23,166 bases of DNA. Origin: Bog-473 sp052148295. GTDB taxonomy: Bacteria > Actinomycetota > Acidimicrobiia > Acidimicrobiales > RAAP-2. A program made the position numbers and the translations under genes. The notes under the pieces were generated by a model that saw only the letters and a program-made list of their open reading frames with translations, had not been told where the DNA came from and ran no database searches. The stretch spans positions 1 through 23,166 of the forward strand of contig JBKQIP010000097.1 in NCBI GenBank assembly GCA_052148295.1, written 5' to 3'. Of the stretch, positions 1 to 6,058 are shown piece after piece (within the stretch, counting starts at the first letter, position 1; each line of letters begins with the position of its first letter).

Positions 1-353
1 AGCTGGTGATCTCGGACCGCAAGAAGGACGTCATCATCACCGGCGGCGAGAACGTGTCCTCCATCGAGGTCGAGGACTGCCTCTACCAGCATCCGGCGGT
101 GGCCGAGGTGGCGGTGATCGGCGTGCCCGACCAGAAGTGGGGCGAGACCATCAAGGCCCTCGTGGTGGTGCGGGCCGGCGCCGAGGCGTCCGAGGCGGAC
201 CTCATCGCCCACTGCCGCCGGCACATGGCGCACTTCAAGGCCCCCACCAGCGTGGAGTTCCGGGACGCGCTCGACCGCACGGCGACCGGGAAGCTGCAGA
301 AGTACAAGTTGCGGCAGCCCTACTGGGCCGGCCGCGAGAAGGCGGTGAACTGA
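1..353 (+). CDS. Acyl-CoA synthetase (AMP-forming), C-terminal end, 5' partial
   Basis: This is the C-terminal lid domain of an ANL-superfamily acyl-CoA synthetase, which activates a carboxylic acid to an acyl-AMP and then to the CoA thioester in the cytoplasm. The frame is open from base 3, so the main adenylation domain lies before the window. About 116 residues remain. The hinge motif (DRKKDVIITGGENVSS) opens the fragment, and the family lysine that completes adenylation lies in TGKLQKYKL near the end. The order VEDCLYQHPAVAEVAVIGVPDQKWGE is typical of fatty-acid and medium-chain CoA ligases (FadD and AlkK types). The substrate cannot be read from this part. The stop at 351-353 is followed by a GC-rich hairpin. 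Family assignment is secure; the exact function is open. Confidence 0.93.
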   Translation, partial: LVISDRKKDVIITGGENVSSIEVEDCLYQHPAVAEVAVIGVPDQKWGETIKALVVVRAGAEASEADLIAHCRRHMAHFKAPTSVEFRDALDRTATGKLQKYKLRQPYWAGREKAVN

Positions 354-362
354 GGCCCGTGC

Positions 363-393
363 CCGGGGTGGGCCCGTCGGGGGTCCGCCCCGG
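363..393 (+). terminator. Possible hairpin terminator after acyl-CoA synthetase
   Basis: Bases 363-371 can pair with 385-393 (nine pairs, one of them G-T), enclosing a loop that itself contains CCC/GGG arms. It starts 10 bases after the stop codon. There is no T-run, so this would be the U-less type proposed for actinobacteria. In DNA this GC-rich such hairpins also occur by chance. Confidence 0.3.
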
Positions 394-409
394 TCCGGTA
401 CCCGCCCCG

Positions 410-415
410 TAATCT
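410..415 (+). promoter_or_regulatory. Candidate -10 element for the DUF389 gene
   Basis: TAATCT matches the actinobacterial TANNNT -10 pattern and is one of the few AT-containing stretches between the two genes. A start of transcription near 422 would give a leader of about 45 bases before the short leader ORF. I see no -35 hexamer. Confidence 0.3.
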
Positions 416-466
416 CGTCCGCGGGCACGACCCCGGTGGGGGCGCCGCGACACGGGAGCAGTCGAC

Positions 467-487
467 ATGACGACGACGCAGCCATGA
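467..487 (+). CDS. Six-codon leader ORF overlapping the DUF389 start
   Basis: ATG at 467 begins a six-codon frame (MTTTQP) that ends with TGA at 485-487. It overlaps the ATG of the DUF389 gene (484-486) as an ATGA junction. The only good Shine-Dalgarno sequence in the region, GGGAG at 454-458, is eight bases before this ATG, while the DUF389 ATG has no separate ribosome site. This suggests that ribosomes load at the leader and re-initiate on the main gene. It could also be chance, or the old start of the main gene after an indel, because the frames differ. Confidence 0.4.
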   Translation: MTTTQP

Positions 488-1434
488 TCCACCTCCGAGT
501 GGTGAGCCCGCCCGCGACCACCGGCGAGCTGGTCGCCGCGCTGCGCCACGACGACGCCGTCCTCAACGTGGTGGTGCTGCCCGGTTCGTCGGAGTACCCG
601 CAGGGCGACACCATCCATCTCGACGTCCTCCGGGGCGCCGCCAACCGCGTGTTCGCGCGGCTCCGGGCCCTGGGCGTCGTGACCGACGGCTCGGTGGTGG
701 CCGAGTCGGCGGAGACCTGGTTGTCGGACACCGCGGAGGCGGCCGAGCGTCGGCAGTCGCGTTTCGAGGCGCTGACCCCGGTCTGGGAGATCGTCGACGC
801 CCGCATCCGCAGCGACAGCATCTACCCCCCGAGCTGGTACTCCCTGCTGATGATGGCCGGCGTCATCGCCGCCATCGGCATCCTGATCAACTCGCAGATC
901 CTGATCGTGGCGGCCATGGTGGTCGGGCCCGAGTACGGGGCCATCACCGCCATCGCCCGGGCCGGGACGCGGCGCGACGGCCGGACCGCCCGGCGGGGCC
1001 TGTCCGCCCTGTTCTTCGGCTTCGCTGGGGCCGTGCTGGCCTCACTCGTCCTGGGCGCGGCCATCCGGGGCGCCGGGGTCACGCCCCGGGCCTTCGAGCT
1101 GGGCATCCGGCCCGTGTCGGACCTGATCAACTCCCCGAACGTGTTCTCGGTCATCGTGGCGGTGTTGGCCGGGATCGTCGGGATCATCTCGCTGGCCGAA
1201 TCGAGGGCCAGCACCCTGATCGGCGTGTTCATCTCGGTGACCACCATCCCGGCGGCGGCCGACATCGGCCTGTCGATCAGCTACGCCTCGTGGAGCGAGG
1301 CGTGGGGCTCGTTCCTCCAGCTCATCCTCAACGTGGCGATCCTGATCGTGGTGGGGATGATCATGCTGGTGATGCAGAAGCGGGTGTGGGGCCGCGTCAC
1401 CCCGGTGCGGGCCGTGCGGCCGCCCCCGGGCTGA
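484..1434 (+). CDS. DUF389 family integral membrane protein
   Basis: A 316-residue protein of the DUF389 family, whose biochemical role is not established. The N-terminal ~110 residues are soluble and open with MIHLRVVSPP, the usual start of actinobacterial members. This is why I take ATG 484 rather than the upstream in-frame GTG at 436. The C-terminal part holds about six hydrophobic segments (around residues 118-134, 136-150, 174-195, 220-240, 244-262 and 276-298). The family hallmark after the second segment appears as AAMVVGPEYGAI (around residues 143-154). The tail after residue 300 is basic and proline-rich. The gene stands alone, with a convergent neighbour downstream, and appears translationally coupled to a short leader ORF. 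Family membership is clear; function is unknown. Confidence 0.9.
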   Translation: MIHLRVVSPPATTGELVAALRHDDAVLNVVVLPGSSEYPQGDTIHLDVLRGAANRVFARLRALGVVTDGSVVAESAETWLSDTAEAAERRQSRFEALTPVWEIVDARIRSDSIYPPSWYSLLMMAGVIAAIGILINSQILIVAAMVVGPEYGAITAIARAGTRRDGRTARRGLSALFFGFAGAVLASLVLGAAIRGAGVTPRAFELGIRPVSDLINSPNVFSVIVAVLAGIVGIISLAESRASTLIGVFISVTTIPAAADIGLSISYASWSEAWGSFLQLILNVAILIVVGMIMLVMQKRVWGRVTPVRAVRPPPG

Positions 1435-1468
1435 TCACGCCGGGCTGATCACGCCGGGCTGATCACAG
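1427..1468. repeat. Three 14-bp tandem repeats with GATC period
   Basis: CGGGCTGATCACGC occurs at 1427-1440 and 1441-1454, with a third copy differing in its last two bases at 1455-1468. The first copy contains the TGA stop of the DUF389 gene. GATC continues in decayed copies at about the same spacing (GATC at 1433, 1447, 1461, 1476, 1489 and 1502), reaching the stop of the convergent gene at 1504. The array thus fills the whole 69-bp convergent spacer. It probably arose by slippage or local duplication around the stop codon. Confidence 0.85.
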
Positions 1469-1503
1469 CGGGCCCGATCGGGCGGGCCGATCGCGCCGGA
1501 CGA

Positions 1504-1776
1504 TCAGGCGTCGTCGGCCTCGAGAACCGTCAGGTTCTCCGCCTCGGCGTGCAGCTCACCGTCCTCGCCCACCAGCGAGACCACCTCGTCGACGATCACG
1601 TCGCCGTCGGCCGTGAGCACGGCGATGGTCTCGTCGGTGCCGACGACGTTGCCCTCGGCGTCGACCGCGGCGACCAGGTCGTCGACCACGACGTTCCCCT
1701 CCTCGTCGACGTCCTCGGTCTCGAGCTCCACCAGTTCGATCTGGTCGTCGGCGGTGGTGTCATCGGTCTCGCTCAT
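1504..1776 (-). CDS. Small, highly acidic repeat protein, function unknown
   Basis: A 90-residue protein I do not recognise. It contains 31 Asp/Glu and no Lys or Arg at all, so it must be strongly anionic. After an acidic head, the chain falls into about four units of 15-16 residues, each opening with an acidic Gly turn (EEGNVV, AEGNVV, ADGDVI, EDGELH) followed by a valine-rich strand, which suggests repeated beta-hairpins. No signal peptide or membrane segment is present. The start at 1776 is chosen because a GGGAGGA ribosome site lies just upstream (1782-1788). An alternative ATG at 1779 is too close to it, and a longer in-frame start at 1821 lacks support. The gene converges on DUF389. A cation-binding or DNA-mimic role would be guesswork. 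Confidence 0.72.
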   Translation of the reverse strand: MSETDDTTADDQIELVELETEDVDEEGNVVVDDLVAAVDAEGNVVGTDETIAVLTADGDVIVDEVVSLVGEDGELHAEAENLTVLEADDA

Positions 1777-1900
1777 CATGGTCCTCCCTGGCCAACGCGG
1801 GCCGGATTGGCCCGCTGCCAAATCATGACAGGTCGCGGGCGGTCCCCGTACACGGTGAACCGCCGGCGGTGCCGCCGCCGGCGCCTCCCCGCACCGGACT

Positions 1901-3001
1901 TCAGGTGGCCGGCACCTGCTGGGTGATGCAGTGGATGTTCCCGCCGCCGAGGAGGATCTCGCGTCCGGGCACGCCCTCGATGACGCGTCCGGGAAACTCG
2001 CGGCTCAACCGCTCGCCGATCTCCTCGTCGTGACGGGTGTCGAGAAGCGGGTGGACCACCAAGGCGGTGCCGATGAAGAAGTTGACGTACGAGGCGGCCA
2101 GGCGGTCGCCCGCCCGGCGCGGGCGCGCCGCCGCGCTGGGTTCGACCCCGGCCGCCTCCTCGGCGGTGAGGTGGAGGGGCCCCGGCGACGGCAGGAGACC
2201 GACGTCGAGGCGACGGCCCCGCGCGTCGGTGGCCGATTCCAGCACCCGCCGGGCCTGGCGCGAGATCTCCGTCTGCGGATCGCCGGCCGCCTCGGTCCAG
2301 GTCAACAGCACCCGACCGGGACGGGTGAAGCAGGCCAGGTTGTCGACGTGCCCGTCGGTCTCGTCGTTCACGACGCCGCGCGGGATCCAGATGACCGTCT
2401 CCACCCCCAGATAGGAGCGGAGGAGCCCCTCGATGTCGTGGCGCGACAGGCCGGGATTGCGGTTGGGATTGAGCAGGCACTCCTCGGTCGTGAGGCAGGT
2501 GCCCTCGCCGTCGACATGCACCGACCCTCCCTCGAGGACGAAGGGGGCGCGGTAGCGGGCCACGCCCTCGAGCTCGCACACCTTGGCCGCCACCAGGTCG
2601 TCGGCGGTCCACGGCGCGTACAGCCCCCCGTGCCGGCCGCCCCACGCGTTGAAGACCCAGTCCACGCCGCGGCGCTCCCCGAGCGACCGGTTGACCACGA
2701 AGGTGGGGCCGGTGTCGCGCACCCAGGCGTCATCGTTGGCCGTCTCGACCACCCGGATGCCCTCGGCGCAGGCGGCCCGCGCCCGCTCCCACTGGCCGGC
2801 CGAGGTCAGGACCGTCACCGGCTCGTGCGCGGCGATGGTCTCGGCCACCGTGGTGAAGGCGGCCTGCGCCGGTCCGGCGCCCGATCGCCAGTTGTCCGTG
2901 CGCTCGGGCCAGACGAGATAACAGCCGTCGTGCGGCTCCCACTCCGCCGGCATGTGGAAGCCGTCGAGCGCGGGCGTCGAATGGAGGAGGCGAGAGGGCA
3001 A
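1901..3001 (-). CDS. aguA: Agmatine deiminase
   Basis: This enzyme hydrolyses agmatine to N-carbamoylputrescine and ammonia in the cytoplasm, the first step of the arginine-decarboxylase route to putrescine. The 366-residue length is normal for the family (peptidyl-arginine deiminase-like fold). The family opening GFHMPAEWEPHDGCYLVWP is at residues 14-32. The VRDTGPTFVV segment carries Asp96, DGHVDN carries the catalytic His218, and GGGNIHCITQQ carries the nucleophile Cys358. LEGGSVHVDGEGT (157-169) is also characteristic. The start is a TTG at 3001, supported by GGAGG at 3011-3015 nine bases away. An internal ATG at 2953 would remove conserved N-terminal sequence. It is divergent from aguB, which performs the next step. 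Confidence 0.95.
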   Translation of the reverse strand: MPSRLLHSTPALDGFHMPAEWEPHDGCYLVWPERTDNWRSGAGPAQAAFTTVAETIAAHEPVTVLTSAGQWERARAACAEGIRVVETANDDAWVRDTGPTFVVNRSLGERRGVDWVFNAWGGRHGGLYAPWTADDLVAAKVCELEGVARYRAPFVLEGGSVHVDGEGTCLTTEECLLNPNRNPGLSRHDIEGLLRSYLGVETVIWIPRGVVNDETDGHVDNLACFTRPGRVLLTWTEAAGDPQTEISRQARRVLESATDARGRRLDVGLLPSPGPLHLTAEEAAGVEPSAAARPRRAGDRLAASYVNFFIGTALVVHPLLDTRHDEEIGERLSREFPGRVIEGVPGREILLGGGNIHCITQQVPAT

Positions 3002-3034
3002 GCGGGCTGACCTCCGGTCCGCACGGTGCGAGAA

Positions 3035-3071
3035 GCCCGGATCCTACCGCCGGGCCCACGGCCGTTACGCT
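3035..3071. promoter_or_regulatory. Divergent aguA/aguB promoter region with inverted repeat
   Basis: The 140-bp spacer holds two facing -10 candidates. One is TAGGAT on the minus strand (3046-3041) for aguA. The other is TACGCT on the plus strand (3066-3071) for aguB. The aguA -10 lies inside an inverted repeat, GCCCGG (3035-3040) with CCGGGC (3050-3055), which could be an operator. No -35 is evident. The ribosome sites are GGAGG at 3011-3015 (aguA) and AAGGA at 3132-3136 (aguB). Confidence 0.4.
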
Positions 3072-3141
3072 GTGACCACCACGAGGTGCACGCTCGCCCG
3101 GGCCGGTCCGTGCCGCGCTGCGGGCGGGAGCAAGGACGGCA

Positions 3142-3996
<855 letters not shown>

Positions 3997-3997
3997 G

Positions 3998-4011
3998 CCG
4001 GTCCGGACCGG
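3998..4011. terminator. 14-bp palindrome after aguB
   Basis: A perfect palindrome, CCGGTCCGGACCGG, begins two bases after the aguB stop. It could cap or end the aguB transcript but has no T-run. Confidence 0.25.
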
Positions 4012-4059
4012 GCCCGGCACCGATGGCGGCCTCGGGGAGCCGGGCGATGCGGCGGCACC

Positions 4060-4065
4060 TACGCT
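4060..4065 (+). promoter_or_regulatory. Candidate -10 for a leaderless cyclase transcript
   Basis: TACGCT lies six bases before ATG 4072, so transcription starting at the usual distance would begin on the start codon itself. No ribosome site precedes the ATG, in keeping with a leaderless mRNA. Confidence 0.45.
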
Positions 4066-4071
4066 CTCGTC

Positions 4072-5928
4072 ATGGCGCCATCGGTGGAGGGGACGCCGGC
4101 CACCGGGCCCTCCCGGAGCGCCGAGGCGTGGCTGGCCGCCGAGCGCGACGCCGAGCGCCGGGGCGAGTTGCTGCTGGCCTACGACCTGGCCGGGCGCGGC
4201 CTCGAGGAGCATCCCGGGGACCTGGGCCTGCGCTACCGGTCGGTGCTGGCGCTGGCCCGAGCCGGTTCGACCGCCCAGGCGGCGCGGCGCTTCGCCGAGC
4301 TCGACCTGTCGTCGGTCGACACCGAGGACGTGGCCTCGCTGGAGGCCCGCATCCACAAGGACGTGGCCCTGGCCGCCCCCGAGGCCGAGCGGCCGCACCT
4401 GGCCCGGGCCGCCGCCGACGCCTACCGCAGCATCAGCCGGCGCACCGGGGGCTACTTCCCCGCCATCAACGCCGCCACGCTGACGCTGGTGGCGGGCGAT
4501 GTCCCCGGCGCCCGCGCGTTGGCCCGCGACGCCCTCAGCCTGGTGGGCGCGTCGGGCGAGACGGGGTACTTCGCCGCGGCCACCGAGGCCGAGGCCCAGC
4601 TGCTCCTGGGCGACCTCGGGGCCGCCCGCCGCGCCCTGGCACGCGCCGGGGGCCTGCACGACGGGGATTACGGCGCGCTGTCGACCACCCGCCGCCAGCT
4701 GCGGCTGATCTGCGCCCTGGGCGGGGTCGACCCCGGGATCCTGTCACCGCTCGAGGGTCCCGCCGTGGCGCACTTCTGCGGCCACCGGATCGCCGCGGCC
4801 GGACACGGCGGGCGGTTTCCCCGTGACGCCGAGGGTGCCGTCGCCGCCCGCATCGCGGCGGCGGTGGAGCGGCACCCGGCCGGCTTCGCCTACGGCTCGC
4901 TGGCCAGCGGCGGGGACATCCTGTGGGCCGAGGCGCTGCTGGCGCGCGGGTGTGAGATCCACGTCGTCCTGCCCTTCGCGGTCGACGAGTTCATCGCCGC
5001 CTCGGTGGCCGACGGCGGTGCGGGGTGGGTGGAGCGGTTCGGGCGGTGCCTCGACGCCGCCACGGCGGTGAGCTACGCCGTCGAGGGCCCTTCCCTGGGC
5101 GACGACGTGCTCTACGGCTACTGCGCCGAGTTGGCCATGGGACTGGCCCTCCTGCGCGCCCGCTACCTCGACGCCGACGTGCACCAGCTGGCGTTGTGGG
5201 ACGGCCGGCCCGCCTCGGGCGTCGCCGGAACGGCCGTGGACGTCGCCGCCTGGCGCAGCACGGGCCACCAGGTGATCGTGGTCCCCCCGGGCCCGGGGGA
5301 CGGTGACGCCGCCGGGACGGCCGCCCCGGCCGTGGCGACGTCGGGGGCGGACCGCGGGCCCGGTCCGGCCGGCCGGGTGATCCGGGCCATGTTGATGGGG
5401 GACATCCGCGGCTTCTCGAAGCTGACCGACGAGCAGCTCCCGGCCTTCGCCCGCTTCGTCATGGGGGCCTTCGCCGACGTCCTGGCCCGCTACGGCCCCG
5501 CGGTCGAGTACCGCAACACGTGGGGCGACGCGCTGTTCGCCGTCTTCCCGGGCGCGCCCGTGGCGGCACGCTGCGCCCTGGACCTGCAGGAGGCCATGGC
5601 CGCCCTGGACCTCGGGGCGGTGGGGCTCCCCCCGCACATCGCGTTCCGCCTCTCGGGCCACCTGGGGCCGGTGTTCCCCGTCTCGGACCCGGTCGTGGGC
5701 ACGCCGTCGTTCATGGGTTCGCAGGTGAGCCGCACCGCCCGGATCGAGCCGGTCACGCCGCCCGGTGCCGTCTACGTGACCGAGGCCTTCGCCGCCGCCC
5801 TCGAGCTGTCGGCCTCGCGCGACATCGGGTGCGACTACGTCGGCCACATGCCCGCGGCCAAGGACTACGGGCGCCTGCGCATGTACCGGATCTGGCGCCG
5901 GGCGGCCGCGGCCGGCGCGCCCGGTTGA
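4072..5928 (+). CDS. TPR/TRAFs-binding-like, SLOG-like and class III nucleotidyl cyclase fusion
   Basis: A 618-residue cytoplasmic protein with three parts. Residues 20-215 are alpha-helical and TPR-like. They include RRTGGYFPAINAATLTLVAGD, similar to the TRAFs-binding (DUF4071) region of ASK1-type kinases. Residues 232-405 look like a Rossmann-type SLOG/LOG nucleotide-binding domain, with HFCGHRI, GSLASGGDILWAEALL and CEIHVVLPF. A Pro/Gly/Ala linker (406-435) leads to a class III cyclase homology domain (438-608). Both metal aspartates are present: Asp444 in MGDIRGFS and Asp486 in WGDALFAVF. The usual purine-selecting Lys four residues before the second Asp is Asn482. The transition-state Asn is Ser553, while Arg557 is kept (QVSRTARIE). 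Cyclase activity is therefore plausible, but the product (cAMP, cGMP or another cyclic nucleotide) is uncertain. No effector gene adjoins it. Likely role: sensing a nucleotide signal and making a second messenger. Confidence 0.82.
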   Translation: MAPSVEGTPATGPSRSAEAWLAAERDAERRGELLLAYDLAGRGLEEHPGDLGLRYRSVLALARAGSTAQAARRFAELDLSSVDTEDVASLEARIHKDVALAAPEAERPHLARAAADAYRSISRRTGGYFPAINAATLTLVAGDVPGARALARDALSLVGASGETGYFAAATEAEAQLLLGDLGAARRALARAGGLHDGDYGALSTTRRQLRLICALGGVDPGILSPLEGPAVAHFCGHRIAAAGHGGRFPRDAEGAVAARIAAAVERHPAGFAYGSLASGGDILWAEALLARGCEIHVVLPFAVDEFIAASVADGGAGWVERFGRCLDAATAVSYAVEGPSLGDDVLYGYCAELAMGLALLRARYLDADVHQLALWDGRPASGVAGTAVDVAAWRSTGHQVIVVPPGPGDGDAAGTAAPAVATSGADRGPGPAGRVIRAMLMGDIRGFSKLTDEQLPAFARFVMGAFADVLARYGPAVEYRNTWGDALFAVFPGAPVAARCALDLQEAMAALDLGAVGLPPHIAFRLSGHLGPVFPVSDPVVGTPSFMGSQVSRTARIEPVTPPGAVYVTEAFAAALELSASRDIGCDYVGHMPAAKDYGRLRMYRIWRRAAAAGAPG

Positions 5929-5997
5929 AGGCCCGTTCCCTTCCCCGCCCCCGCCCCCGGCGTCAATGATGCGACGGCGCGCCCGACGGGGCACCGG

Positions 5998-6003
5998 TAG
6001 TGT
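5998..6003 (+). promoter_or_regulatory. Candidate -10 for the arylsulfatase gene
   Basis: TAGTGT fits TANNNT and would give a leader of about 50 bases ending in the strong ribosome site GAGGAGGA (6047-6054), four bases before ATG 6059. That site decides the start over the upstream in-frame ATG at 5966. No -35 is visible. Confidence 0.35.
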
Positions 6004-6058
6004 GGCGCCGTCGTGCCGCAGCCTGGTCCGGAGGGTTGGGCAGCCCGAGGAGGAATCA

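Noticed and set aside
436..483. Longer N-terminus for DUF389 from GTG 436
   Set aside because: The extra 16 residues (VGAPRHGSSRHDDDAA) match nothing in the family, whose members begin at the MIHLRV strand. The ribosome site lies downstream of that GTG.
1427..1506. CRISPR array
   Set aside because: Repeats are 14 bp, directly tandem and without spacers, and no cas gene is present.
4072..5928. Pycsar antiphage system
   Set aside because: A nucleotidyl cyclase is present, but no adjacent TIR or transmembrane effector gene exists: aguB lies upstream and a sulfatase downstream. The domain layout also differs from PycC.
5966..6058. Longer sulfatase starting at ATG 5966
   Set aside because: The added residues are Arg-rich non-family sequence, and a strong GAGGAGGA ribosome site directly precedes ATG 6059.
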